In this document: positions 34,154-45,353 of the stretch, in pieces
Numbering within the stretch: the first letter of the stretch is position 1
Layout: each line of letters begins with the position of its first letter
DNA from: Deltaproteobacteria bacterium
GTDB taxonomy: Bacteria > Desulfobacterota > Syntrophia > Syntrophales > UBA2192
Direction of reading: 5' to 3'
Assembly (NCBI GenBank): GCA_012728915.1
Contig: JAAYEC010000075.1
Coordinates: 1 to 64,000 of the forward strand
Length of the DNA: 64,000 bases
Notes under the pieces: model-generated
The model's input: only the letters and a program-made list of their open reading frames with translations
Told to the model about the DNA's origin: nothing
Database searches by the model: none
Made by a program: the position numbers and the translations under genes

Positions 34154-34174
34154 GTACGTATGCACTTACTTACA
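34153..34174. promoter_or_regulatory. Probable TetR operator
   Basis: TGTACGTA (34153-34160) and TACTTACA (34167-34174) form an inverted repeat with one mismatch and a 6-nt spacer, immediately upstream of the repressor ATG. Size and position suit a TetR dimer site. Confidence 0.65.
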
Positions 34175-34517
34175 TAAACGGGAATGACCTGTCAAGGAGA
34201 AGAATCGAGGGGCGGGGGGCGAAGGGGGGAACGGTGGACAGGGGCCGGGGCTCGCGACGCACCGGCAGGCGGGCAGCCGTGGAAAACGGCGGGGCGACGA
34301 CCGGCCCTGCGGTGCCGCGCACGGACCTTCCGGTTTGCCGTCCCCGATGAAGGCTGTGCCGGGAGATCCTCGATGCAGGCGGCTCTTCCCGGGGCCCTGC
34401 ACTCGATCCTCCGACCTGATCGACGCGCGGTCCCGCGGCCGGCAGACCCCGCCCGCCGGCCTCTTTCCGGTTTTTTCCCCGCATCCTTCGGATCGCAGGC
34501 CCGCCGGAGACGGGATG
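34175..34517. other. Intergenic region with no recognised gene
   Basis: About 340 bp between the TetR start and the STAS gene stop. The part next to tetR (to about 34200) should hold its promoter, but no clear -35/-10 pair stands out. The rest is GC-rich with no strong hairpin, no ORF with coding character and no tRNA-like sequence. Confidence 0.5.
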
Positions 34518-34820
34518 TCACTCCTTGATGTCGAAGTGTCGGTCGAGACGCATGGTCTTCAGCAGGCCCAGGATCTCCTTGGACACGTTGACAATCGCGA
34601 GCCGTCCCTGTTTCTTCTTGAGCGAGTTGTGGGCCGCGATCAGCACCCCGAGACCGATGGAGTCGATCATCTGCACTCTCGCCAGGTCGATGGTCACGTC
34701 CGTGACGCCCTCTTCGATGAGAGACCACAGGTTGCGTCGCAGCTCCTGGGCATAGGAGGCGACGACGTCCCTCCCGGGGGCGATGAGCGTTTGCTTTTCG
34801 TTCTGGATGACCTGTTCCAT
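34518..34820 (-). CDS. STAS-domain anti-sigma factor antagonist
   Basis: 100 residues. VTIDLARVQMIDSIGLGVLIAAHNSLKK carries the DSxG motif with Ser54 as the expected phosphorylation site. Such proteins bind an anti-sigma kinase when unphosphorylated. The ATG at 34820 has AGGAGG 5 nt upstream. It lies directly after the HATPase and the phosphatase genes, giving a complete partner-switch set on one strand. No sigma factor gene is in the window, so the final target may be non-sigma. Confidence 0.92.
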   Translation of the reverse strand: MEQVIQNEKQTLIAPGRDVVASYAQELRRNLWSLIEEGVTDVTIDLARVQMIDSIGLGVLIAAHNSLKKKQGRLAIVNVSKEILGLLKTMRLDRHFDIKE

Positions 34821-34874
34821 GAAACCTCCTGTTGATTCGATAGGCTTGATGAGCATGATACGGGACCCGCCGCG

Positions 34875-35294
34875 TCAGTCACGCTTCCAGTAGACGGCAA
34901 GCCGGTTTCCCTTCTCGTTGTACTGAAATCCGGAGGAGTAGAGCGTCATGATGGCCGTCCCCCGGCCGGATTCGGACGTGATGTCGGGGATGTCGGCCGT
35001 CTGGCTCTTCCAGTCGAAGCCGTCGCCGTCATCCTCCACCTCCATGGTGAGCCCTCCCGGGTCTAGCCGCAGGCTGTAGCGGATGCGGGAGTCCTCTTCG
35101 TGGCGGCTCCCGTAGAGCACCGCATTGGTCAGGGCCTCGCGCATGATGAGCAGGACTCCGAAGGCGTCGATTCCCGCGCCGTTTTCCGCGAGGAAGCGCT
35201 CGGTCTCTCGGCCTGCCTCGTCGATGTAGCGGAGTTTCGGCGCAAGAAAGACCTCCAATCCTTCCGGCGCCCGGCTGACCTCGAAACCGTCCAT
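34875..35294 (-). CDS. Anti-sigma-type serine kinase (HATPase_c, RsbW-like)
   Basis: 139 residues. IMREALTNAVLYGSRHEED is the N-box, EVEDDGDGFDW the G1 region and SESGRGTAIMTLYSS the G2 region of the GHKL fold in its small RsbW form. It should phosphorylate the STAS protein or hold a target protein. ATG at 35294 with GGAAGGGGAA upstream. Placed between the phosphatase and STAS genes, 54 bp from the latter. Confidence 0.9.
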   Translation of the reverse strand: MDGFEVSRAPEGLEVFLAPKLRYIDEAGRETERFLAENGAGIDAFGVLLIMREALTNAVLYGSRHEEDSRIRYSLRLDPGGLTMEVEDDGDGFDWKSQTADIPDITSESGRGTAIMTLYSSGFQYNEKGNRLAVYWKRD

Positions 35295-35329
35295 GATTCC
35301 CCTTCCGTGCAAAATTCAGTCCGCGGCGC

Positions 35330-36481
35330 TCACACCTCCACGCCGAGCAGCAGCACGTCGTCCTGCATGCGTCCCCGGTCCGGGCAGATCAGGGACACGA
35401 TCTCGTCAACGGCCCTCCCGATCGGCTGCTCCCGCGTCTCGGCGCAGCAGGCCATGAGCGCGTCGATCCCCTCCTCGCGGCCCCGCGGGTCGTCGCCGAA
35501 GACCTCGAGCAGGCCGTCGGTGAAGAGAAAGAACCGCTCCCCCGCGCAGACCGGCATGCGGAGAGGCTCGAAGAGGACATCCTCGAAGACGCCCAGGATG
35601 TCGCCCTCGGCGGCCAGCGTCCGGATCTCGCCCGCCCGGGACAGGTGGATCACCGGGAGGTGCCCGGCATTGACGACGGTGAGCTCCGAGCGTCCCCGGT
35701 CGAGCCGCGCGTAGACGCCGGTCAGGTGTTCGCCGTTCTTCATGAGGCTCGTGAACACGCGGTTGATGACCTGCATCGTCTCCTGGGGCGGGATCTGCGG
35801 CCCCGTGTTCTGGCTGATCAGGGCCTTGAGCGCGAAGGTGTTGTAGGAGGTGCGGATGTCATGACCACTGAAATCGGCGGCGAAATAGCCGAAGGCTCCC
35901 TCCCCCAGGGGAAAGACGTCATAAAAGTCTCCGCCCGCCTCGATGATGGGCGTGTAGCTCACGCCGAACACCGCCTCGGGAAACTCCACCGGCCGCGTCA
36001 GGATCGCCTGCTGGGCCTCGTGGACCTGCCTGAGCTTGGCCGCCTGCAACTCGATGATGCCCCGGTAGGTATCCCGCGTCTCGAGGTGCCGGCCCACCCT
36101 CGCGAGGACCTCCTTCTTGTCGAAGGGCTTGGTCATGTAATCCACGGCCCCGAGGGTCAGACCCGTCACCTTGCTCTCCGTGTCCGTCTTGGCCGACAGG
36201 AACACGACGGGGATGTGGGCCGTCTGCGGGTCCTTCTTGAGTTTTTCGCAGGATTCGAACCCGCTCTCCCCGGGCATCATGATGTCCAGGAGGATCAGGT
36301 CCGGAAGACGGCTGGCGGCCAGCTTCCTTCCCTCGGGCCCGTTTTCGGCCGCGAGCGTCCGGTAGCCGCCGGCGTCCAGGATCTTTTCGAGCAGCCGGAT
36401 GTTGACGGGGTGATCGTCGACGATCAGGATGGTCCCCTTCCGCCCGTCGGCCGGACTGTTCTTGTCGGGTTGTGTCGACAT
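35330..36481 (-). CDS. Response regulator with PP2C-type (SpoIIE/RsbU) phosphatase output
   Basis: 383 residues. A receiver (15-135) has ILIVDDHPVN, phospho-acceptor Asp66 in LILLDIMMPGESGF and the KPFDKKEV Lys. A short coiled coil leads to a SpoIIE domain (about 165-383) with EAGGDFYDVFPL, ADFSGHDIRTS, NAGHLPVIHL, LFTDGLLEVF and MQDDVLLLGVEV supplying the metal-binding acidic residues. Phosphorylation of the receiver would switch on dephosphorylation of the STAS protein encoded downstream. A neighbouring HPt protein and two hybrid kinases are the obvious phosphate sources (inference). Confidence 0.93.
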   Translation of the reverse strand: MSTQPDKNSPADGRKGTILIVDDHPVNIRLLEKILDAGGYRTLAAENGPEGRKLAASRLPDLILLDIMMPGESGFESCEKLKKDPQTAHIPVVFLSAKTDTESKVTGLTLGAVDYMTKPFDKKEVLARVGRHLETRDTYRGIIELQAAKLRQVHEAQQAILTRPVEFPEAVFGVSYTPIIEAGGDFYDVFPLGEGAFGYFAADFSGHDIRTSYNTFALKALISQNTGPQIPPQETMQVINRVFTSLMKNGEHLTGVYARLDRGRSELTVVNAGHLPVIHLSRAGEIRTLAAEGDILGVFEDVLFEPLRMPVCAGERFFLFTDGLLEVFGDDPRGREEGIDALMACCAETREQPIGRAVDEIVSLICPDRGRMQDDVLLLGVEV

Positions 36482-36505
36482 GCTCTGTTCCTTTTCGGGA
36501 TGGGG

Positions 36506-38473
36506 TCACGCCCCCCCGTTGCCTTTTTTCTCCACCCCGTTGCCGGCCAGAACCGCTTTGATGCTGCGCGAGAGCTGCTCGAGGTTGAAGGGCTTCTGGA
36601 TGAAGCCGTTGCAGCCCCGGGAGAGGATCTGGGTGGCTTCCCCGTCGATGCTGTACCCCGACAGCAGGAGCACCTTCACCGAGGGATTGATCGACTTGAT
36701 CCGGTCGTAGGCCTGCCCCCCGCCCATCCTGGGCATGACGATATCCAACAGGACGAGGTCGATCTCGTCGCTGCGGCCCCGGTAGATCTCGACGGCCTCC
36801 TCGCCGTCGCGCGCCGTGATGACCCGGTACCCCATGGTCTGCAGGAGGTCTCGGCCGATGTCGAGCATCATCTGCTCGTCGTCGACGAGCAGGATCGTTT
36901 CGCTGCCGCGCTTGATCGTCTCGGTGACCTCGGGGCTGCCCTGCGCGACGGGCTTGTCCGTGGCGGCCAGGTAGATCCGGAACGTTGTGCCCTTGCCCTT
37001 CTGCGACTCCACGTCGATGAAGCCGCCGTGCCCCTTGACGATCCCGTACACGGAGGCCAGGCCGAGCCCCGTCCCACGCCCCATCTCCTTGGTCGTGAAG
37101 AAGGGCTCGAAGAGCCGCCCCATGGTCTTCTGGTCCATGCCCATGCCGCTGTCCGCCACCGTGATCAGCACATAGTTGCCCGGCTTGGGGTTGTAGAGCT
37201 TTCCCTTCATGGCATGATGGTCCGTGTTGACCGTCCGGACAACGAGGTTCCCTCCTCTCGGCATGGCGTCGGCGGCATTGACGAAGAGGTTCATGAGAAC
37301 CTGCTCGAGCTGCCCGGCGTCGGCCTCGATGGCGTAGAGGTCGCGGGCCAGTTCCTGGTGGATGAGGATCTCCTTCCGGGTGCGGTTGAAGGTCTCGCAG
37401 GCCTCCTCGACGAGCCGGTTGAGGTCCAGGGGCTTCACCTCGTAGCGTCCCTTCCGGGCGTAGCCCAGGAGCTGGGACGTAAGCCGCGATCCGCTCTGGA
37501 CCTGTTTCTCGACGCTCTTGAGCCGTTCGTAGAAGGGGTGCTTTGGATCGAGCTCGTAGAGCATCAGCGAGATGTTTCCCTGGATGACCATGAGGAGGTT
37601 ATTGAAGTCGTGCGCGATGCCGCCGGCCAGCGTCCCCACGGCCTCCATCCGCTGGGCGTGGTGGAACTGGGCCTCGATACGGCGGTGCTCGCTGACATCC
37701 TCGAGCACCATGATGAGGGTCCGCTTCATGTCGTCGCGGATCGGCAGCAGCTTGATCATGAACTCGCGGTCGTTGAACTTCACCGGGCTGTCCGCCGCCG
37801 CCATATTCGCCTCGGCCGCCACACGGTCGATCATCTCCCGCACGAGGAGCTTGTCTTTCGCGTCGAACAGGGCGAGCACGCTCGAGGCCAGCAGGCGCTC
37901 CTCCGGGATGCCGGTGAGCGAGATGGCCGTGGGGTTGGCATAGACGATGCGGCCCCCCGGGGTAATCTCGAGGATTCCCTCGGAGAGGCTGCCCAGGACG
38001 ACCTCGAAGTGCTTCCAGATGGTGAGCAGCTCCTTCGTGATCTGGCGCGAGTAGAGGTTCTCGGCGCCCAGGATCCTCTCCGGCACGTCCTGCGTGCGCC
38101 TGTGCTCGGCGTTGTGCAGCGCAGCGGTCACGTACTGGCCCATCTTGTCCAGCGGCCCCTTGGCGATGCAGGCGTTGGCCCCGATGGCCCGGAAGTCGAT
38201 CTGCTCCTCGGCGGCGGCGGCCGACAGGATGATGAGGTAGGTCTGCTGCATCTCGGGCATGGCCCGGATGATCTGGCAGAGCTTTTTGCCGTCGATGTTG
38301 GGCATGATCAGGTCGACGAAGATGATGTCCGGGCGCCAGTTCTCCAGGAGGTCCAGGGCGTGCAGGCCGTCTTCCGAGGTGCGGACTTCGTGCCCGTCTT
38401 TGCCGAGAAACTTGGACATGTACTCCAGGATGATCGGGTGGTTGTCCACGACGAGGATCTTTTTCTTCTTCAT
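36506..38473 (-). CDS. Cytoplasmic hybrid histidine kinase, receiver-PAS-HisKA-HATPase-receiver
   Basis: 655 residues. The N-terminal receiver (3-120) starts ILVVDNHPIILEYM and has Asp in PDIIFVDLIMPNIDG. A PAS domain (about 150-275) includes FEVVLGSLSEGILEITPGGRIVYANPTA. HisKA has RMEAVGTLAGGIAHDFNN and the HATPase has MNLFVNAADAM, DSGMGMD and GRGTGLGLA. The C-terminal receiver has ILLVDDEQMMLDI and LVLLDIVMPRMGG. No membrane segment. The ATG at 38473 overlaps the stop of the GGDEF gene (ATGA), so the two are coupled. It resembles the kinase at 4957-6480 over the last 380 residues. Confidence 0.92.
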   Translation of the reverse strand: MKKKKILVVDNHPIILEYMSKFLGKDGHEVRTSEDGLHALDLLENWRPDIIFVDLIMPNIDGKKLCQIIRAMPEMQQTYLIILSAAAAEEQIDFRAIGANACIAKGPLDKMGQYVTAALHNAEHRRTQDVPERILGAENLYSRQITKELLTIWKHFEVVLGSLSEGILEITPGGRIVYANPTAISLTGIPEERLLASSVLALFDAKDKLLVREMIDRVAAEANMAAADSPVKFNDREFMIKLLPIRDDMKRTLIMVLEDVSEHRRIEAQFHHAQRMEAVGTLAGGIAHDFNNLLMVIQGNISLMLYELDPKHPFYERLKSVEKQVQSGSRLTSQLLGYARKGRYEVKPLDLNRLVEEACETFNRTRKEILIHQELARDLYAIEADAGQLEQVLMNLFVNAADAMPRGGNLVVRTVNTDHHAMKGKLYNPKPGNYVLITVADSGMGMDQKTMGRLFEPFFTTKEMGRGTGLGLASVYGIVKGHGGFIDVESQKGKGTTFRIYLAATDKPVAQGSPEVTETIKRGSETILLVDDEQMMLDIGRDLLQTMGYRVITARDGEEAVEIYRGRSDEIDLVLLDIVMPRMGGGQAYDRIKSINPSVKVLLLSGYSIDGEATQILSRGCNGFIQKPFNLEQLSRSIKAVLAGNGVEKKGNGGA

Positions 38474-39438
38474 GCCGTGCATCCTTTCGCCGCCGGGCGC
38501 CGGGCTGCCGCGCCCCGTACCGTGTTTCGCCCGTCCCGCTTGGCCTGGTACAGGCACCCGTCGGCCTGCTCCATCAGCTGGTCGAGGGTGATCGGTCCGG
38601 CCTGCTGCGCCGGCTGGTAGACGGCGACCCCGAAGCTCGCCGTGATGCAGGATTCCCCTTCCTTCAGCTTGAAGGGGGTTTCCTCCACGAGCTGGCGCAG
38701 CCGCTCTGCCACGACACAGGCGGGGGGCAGGTCCGTCTCCGGCAGGACGATGAGAAATTCCTCTCCGCCGTAACGAACCACCCAGTCGACGTCGACGCGG
38801 ATGGAACCCGCCATCCGGCACGCAAAGTCCCTGAGGACCTCGTCGCCGGCCCGGTGGCCGTGCCGGTCGTTCACGCTCTTGAAGTGATCGATGTCGCACA
38901 TGATGAGCGACAGGGGATGACCGTATCGCCGGGAACGCTTGAGCTCCTGGGGGAGACGCTCCATGAGGTACACCCGGTTGAAGACCCCCGTGAGCGGGTC
39001 CCGGATGGACAGGGCGCGCACTTCCTCGTTCGTCATCCGCAGCGACCGATCGAGATCGATGATCCGCCGCGCCGCCCCGACGCTGGCCGACAGCTCGGCC
39101 CCGTCGACCGGCTGCACCAGGACGGCATCCGCCCCGGCCGCCAGCCCCTCGAGGACCGGGGATTTGCACCTGCCCCGTGCCAGGATCAGAATGTAGACGT
39201 AGGCGCCGGCCCGGCGGGCGCGGATGGCGCGGCACAGATCGTACTCCGTCATGCCGGCCAGGCGGCCCCCCGCAATCACGAGGGCAAAGACCCCTTTCTC
39301 CATGGCGGCAAGGGCCTCGGGGCCGCTGGCTACGGCCACGACTCGTCGGTATCCCGCGCGGGCAAGGGTCTTCACCAGGAACCCCCGCTGGGCGGAGTCG
39401 CCCACGGCAATCAGGATGGACACGTCCTGTTCGTTCAT
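38470..39438 (-). CDS. GGDEF diguanylate cyclase with degenerate receiver
   Basis: 322 residues. The N-terminal 125 residues have a receiver fold, but the phospho-acceptor position reads ALVIAGGRLAGM, with no Asp, and the acidic pair is weak (ILIAVGDSAQ). The C-terminal GGDEF domain (145-305) has DPLTGVFNRVYL, MCDIDHFKSVNDRHGHRAGDEVL and the active loop GGEEF at 224-228, so it should make cyclic-di-GMP. The RxxD inhibitory site before the loop reads VDVD with Arg one position off, so product inhibition is probably lost. Its control must therefore be by contact rather than by phosphorylation. Coupled to the kinase downstream. Confidence 0.9.
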   Translation of the reverse strand: MNEQDVSILIAVGDSAQRGFLVKTLARAGYRRVVAVASGPEALAAMEKGVFALVIAGGRLAGMTEYDLCRAIRARRAGAYVYILILARGRCKSPVLEGLAAGADAVLVQPVDGAELSASVGAARRIIDLDRSLRMTNEEVRALSIRDPLTGVFNRVYLMERLPQELKRSRRYGHPLSLIMCDIDHFKSVNDRHGHRAGDEVLRDFACRMAGSIRVDVDWVVRYGGEEFLIVLPETDLPPACVVAERLRQLVEETPFKLKEGESCITASFGVAVYQPAQQAGPITLDQLMEQADGCLYQAKRDGRNTVRGAAARRPAAKGCTA

Positions 39439-39477
39439 TCCCCTGCCCTGCCGGGGGATCGCGCCCCCGGACGGTCC

Positions 39478-39798
39478 TCAGTTGCGCCCGAGGGCCGCGG
39501 CGATCGAGGCGAGCTTGCGCTCCAACTCCCCGATCGCATCGGCTGCGCCGTCGAGCCTCTGCACACGGGCGTCCTTCTCCACGCGCGCGGCGATTTCACA
39601 GATGTCGCTGAACCCCAGGTTGGCCGAAGCCCCCTTGAGGGAGTGGGCGGACATGACGACGCCCTGGCAGTTCCGGTTTGCAACCGCCTCGCGCAGCCTG
39701 TCCAGATCCGATTCGCCCACGCTGACGAACAGTTCAAGCATTTCCCGGAAGTCCTGCTCGTCGAGCCCGATCGTCTCCGCCATCTCACTGAAATTCAT
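39478..39798 (-). CDS. HPt domain phosphotransfer protein
   Basis: 106 residues, a single HPt four-helix bundle. SAHSLKGASANLGFSDI holds the phosphorylatable His52. It would accept phosphate from a hybrid kinase receiver and hand it to another receiver such as the one on the phosphatase at 35330. It sits between the large hybrid kinase and the GGDEF gene. Confidence 0.93.
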   Translation of the reverse strand: MNFSEMAETIGLDEQDFREMLELFVSVGESDLDRLREAVANRNCQGVVMSAHSLKGASANLGFSDICEIAARVEKDARVQRLDGAADAIGELERKLASIAAALGRN

Positions 39799-39846
39799 CT
39801 CTTGCCTCTTTCGATTCGTTTCTCCTATCGGTCCGGCGGCCCGGCC

Positions 39847-39882
39847 TGCTTTGCCTTTCGCCTTTTGCCCTTAGCCTTTCGC

Positions 39883-39886
<4 letters not shown>
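39847..39886. repeat. GCCTTTCGCCTTTTGCCCTTAGCC tract
   Basis: Consecutive units of GCCTTTC, GCCTTTT, GCCCTTA, GCCTTTC in the spacer between the large hybrid kinase and the HPt gene, reaching the kinase stop codon. Confidence 0.7.
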
Positions 39887-42762
<2,876 letters not shown>

Positions 42763-42955
42763 TCTCCCGTCCTGGTTGCGTCGTGAAGAGGAGGGAACGG
42801 CCGGGGGCGATTCCCTCCCCCCAGCAGGCCGTACGCACCTCACCGCCAAGATGGCGATGCACGAAACATACCAGGGAAACGGCAGCTCCTCGCTGCTGCA
42901 GCCTTTATGCAATTCCCTTTTTGTGTTAACAGGATGGGCGCGGAGGAAGAATCCC

Positions 42956-43951
42956 ATGCCCTGGAACATCCTTGCCCGGCTCAGCGGCCTGCTCGTCTGG
43001 GCGATCCCGGCCATGATGGCGCTCGGGTTTGCGGCGGGGCTCGTCGTGGACGCAGCCCCTCTCAAGGGCTTGATCGTGCCTTTCACCTTCCTGATGGTCT
43101 ACCCCATGATGGTGACCCTGAGGGTGCGCAAAGTCCTCGAGGGGGGCGACGGGAGGCTGCAGTGGGTTTCGCAGATCGTCAACTTCGGCCTCATCCCCTT
43201 CCTGGCCTACGGGGCGGGCCGGTTTTTCCTGCCCGACCACCCCTACATGGTCCTCGGCTTCCTGCTTGCGGGCCTCGTGCCCACCAGCGGGATGACGATT
43301 TCCTGGACGGGGTTCGCGAGGGGAAACATCGAGGCGGCGGTGAAGATGACGGTCATCGGGCTGACCCTGGGGTCGCTGGCCACGCCGTTCTACGTGAAGG
43401 CCCTCCTGGGGGCGCGGGTGGAGGTCGATCTGGCGGCCGTGGCATCCCAGATCGGCCTCATCGTCTTCCTGCCCATGGCAGCCGGGCATGTGACGCAGCA
43501 GGCCCTCGTCCGCCGGCACGGCCGGCAGGCCTTCCAGTCGGTGTGGGCGCCGCGCTTCCCCGGCCTCTCGACCCTGGGCGTGCTGGGAATCGTCTTCATC
43601 GCCCTCGCGCTCAAGGCGAAGGACATCGCGGCCTCGCCCGGGCTTCTCGTCAGGCTCCTCATCCCGCTCGTGATGGTCTACGGGGTCAACTACGGTCTGA
43701 GCACGCTTGTCGGCAGGGCGTTTTTTTCGCGCGGCGACGCCGTCGCCCTCGTCTACGGCACGGTGATGCGCAACCTCTCCATCGCCCTGGCCGTCGCAAT
43801 GAACGCCTTCGGCGCTGCGGGCGCCGAGGCGGCGCTCGTCATCGCCATGGCCTACATCGTCCAGGTGCAATCGGCGGCGTGGTATGTTAGAGTGACGGAC
43901 CGCGTGTTCGGTCGCCCCGCGCCCAGGACAGGGCCGGCCGGGGCGTCGTGA
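42956..43951 (+). CDS. BASS/ACR3-superfamily membrane transporter
   Basis: 331 residues with about ten membrane helices. FTFLMVYPMMVTL, GLVPTSGMTISWTGFARGN and LVYGTVMRNLSIALAVAMNAFG are segments typical of the bile acid:sodium symporter and arsenite permease (ACR3) superfamily, where the two broken helices bind ions. The substrate, an organic anion or arsenite, cannot be decided by eye. No ars genes are nearby. The ATG at 42956 has GGAGG 9 nt upstream. Divergent from the hybrid kinase, with 193 bp between. Confidence 0.85.
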   Translation: MPWNILARLSGLLVWAIPAMMALGFAAGLVVDAAPLKGLIVPFTFLMVYPMMVTLRVRKVLEGGDGRLQWVSQIVNFGLIPFLAYGAGRFFLPDHPYMVLGFLLAGLVPTSGMTISWTGFARGNIEAAVKMTVIGLTLGSLATPFYVKALLGARVEVDLAAVASQIGLIVFLPMAAGHVTQQALVRRHGRQAFQSVWAPRFPGLSTLGVLGIVFIALALKAKDIAASPGLLVRLLIPLVMVYGVNYGLSTLVGRAFFSRGDAVALVYGTVMRNLSIALAVAMNAFGAAGAEAALVIAMAYIVQVQSAAWYVRVTDRVFGRPAPRTGPAGAS

Positions 43952-43997
43952 GAAAACCCGGGGGGTGCAGCATGCAAAGACAGGGGCAACGCCGTTC

Positions 43998-44603
43998 ATG
44001 AAGACCCCGGAACTGATCCTGGCCTCGGCCTCCCCCCGCCGCAGGGAGATGCTGCGGATGCTGGGCGTCGAGTTCACCGTCCTGCAGAGCAGCGTGGACG
44101 AGAACCCGCATGCGGGCGAGTCCCCGGAAGCCTACGCCCTGCGGCTCTCCGAGGCGAAGGCCAGGGCCGTCGCAGCGCTGCGGCCCGGCCGCTGGGTCCT
44201 GGGGGCGGACACGATCGTGACGATCGACGGCGAGCTGCTGGGCAAGCCCCGCACCCCGGAGGAGGCGCGCCGCATGATCCGCAGGCTGAGCGGGCGGGCG
44301 CACACGGTCATCACCGCCTTCACCCTGTTCAACAGCGGACGGAACCGTCCCATCCGCAGGGCCGTCTCGTCGCAGGTGGTTTTCAAGGAGATCCCCGACG
44401 ACGAGTTGGAGTGGTACGTGTCGACCGACGAACCCTACGACAAGGCCGGCGGGTATGCCGTCCAGGGCAAGGCCGCCCTGTTCGTCTCCGAGGTTCACGG
44501 CTCCTGGAGCAGCGTCGTGGGGCTGCCGCTTTGCGAAGTCGTCGAGGCGCTGAAAGGTCTGGGTCTGGCGGATTTCACCGGGAGGGGTCCATGTCCGACG
44601 TGA
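43998..44603 (+). CDS. maf: Maf-type nucleoside triphosphate pyrophosphatase
   Basis: 201 residues. LILASASPRRREMLRMLG is the N-terminal Maf signature, with GADTIVTIDGELLGKP and DKAGGYAVQGKAALFV as the catalytic segments. It hydrolyses non-canonical or pyrimidine nucleotides and is linked to division arrest in some bacteria. ATG at 43998 chosen at the start of homology. Its last 13 bp overlap yggS. Confidence 0.95.
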   Translation: MKTPELILASASPRRREMLRMLGVEFTVLQSSVDENPHAGESPEAYALRLSEAKARAVAALRPGRWVLGADTIVTIDGELLGKPRTPEEARRMIRRLSGRAHTVITAFTLFNSGRNRPIRRAVSSQVVFKEIPDDELEWYVSTDEPYDKAGGYAVQGKAALFVSEVHGSWSSVVGLPLCEVVEALKGLGLADFTGRGPCPT

Positions 44604-45283
44604 GGGAAAACATCCTACGGATCCGGGAGCGGATCGCCGCGGCCGCCGTGCGGTCGGGTCGCGATCCGTCGGAGGTGCGGCTCATGGGGGTCACGAAGAC
44701 AGTCGGCGACGACCGGATCCTTCAGGCCATCGAGGCGGGGATCGACATCATCGGCGAGAACTACGTGCAGGAGGCCAAACGGAAGATCGAGCTGATGGGC
44801 AAGAGCGTGGAATGGCACTTCATCGGCCACCTCCAGAGCAACAAGGCCAGGTATGCCGTGCGCCTCTTCGACATGATCCATTCCGTGAACCGGGTGAGTC
44901 TCGCCGAGGAGTTGAACCGCCGCGCGGCCGCCGCGGGGCTCGTCTGCCGGGTCCTCGTCGAGGTCAACCTCGCGGGCGAGGAATCGAAAAGCGGCGCCCC
45001 GCCCGAGGAGGCGCCGGGGCTCGTCCGCGCCGTCTCGCAGCTGGCGAACCTTTCCGTTCGGGGGCTGATGACCATGGCCCCCTGGTACGAGGACCCGGAA
45101 AAGGCGCGGCCCTGCTTCGCGGGCCTGCGCGGGCTGCGGGACCGGATCGACGCCGAGAAAATCCCGAACGTCACGCTGCGGGAGCTCTCCATGGGGATGA
45201 CGGACGACTTCGAGGTTGCCGTCGAGGAGGGATCCACCATCGTCCGGATCGGGCGGGCGATCTTCGGCGAAAGGACAGGCTAA
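44591..45283 (+). CDS. yggS: YggS/PROSC-type pyridoxal phosphate homeostasis protein
   Basis: 230 residues. LMGVTKTV carries the PLP Lys, GENYVQEAKRKIELM and WHFIGHLQSNKARYA are family signatures, and LSMGMTDDFEVAVEEGSTIVRIGRAIFG closes the barrel. It binds PLP without known enzymatic activity and balances B6 vitamers. The ATG at 44591 has GGGAGGGG upstream and lies inside the maf 3' end. Confidence 0.95.
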   Translation: MSDVRENILRIRERIAAAAVRSGRDPSEVRLMGVTKTVGDDRILQAIEAGIDIIGENYVQEAKRKIELMGKSVEWHFIGHLQSNKARYAVRLFDMIHSVNRVSLAEELNRRAAAAGLVCRVLVEVNLAGEESKSGAPPEEAPGLVRAVSQLANLSVRGLMTMAPWYEDPEKARPCFAGLRGLRDRIDAEKIPNVTLRELSMGMTDDFEVAVEEGSTIVRIGRAIFGERTG

Positions 45284-45353
45284 GGGCGAACGGCAAAGGG
45301 CTAAGGGCAGACAAGTGATCCCTGCCTTTCGCCTTATGCCTTTTGCCCGCCTT
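45284..45353. repeat. Inverted repeat of GGCAAAGGGCTAAGGG and CCTTTTGCC units between convergent genes
   Basis: GGCTAAGGGCGAACGGCAAA at the left faces TGCCTTTCGCCTTATGCCTT at the right; arms about 28 bp, imperfect. It may serve as a two-way terminator for yggS and yhaM, though without clear U-runs. Confidence 0.7.

Noticed and set aside
35645-38620. 991-codon open frame on the + strand
   Set aside because: It runs antisense to the receiver-phosphatase and hybrid kinase genes, which have full domain motifs. The translation is Asp/Glu/Arg/Gly-rich without recognisable domains, as expected for GC-rich shadow frames.
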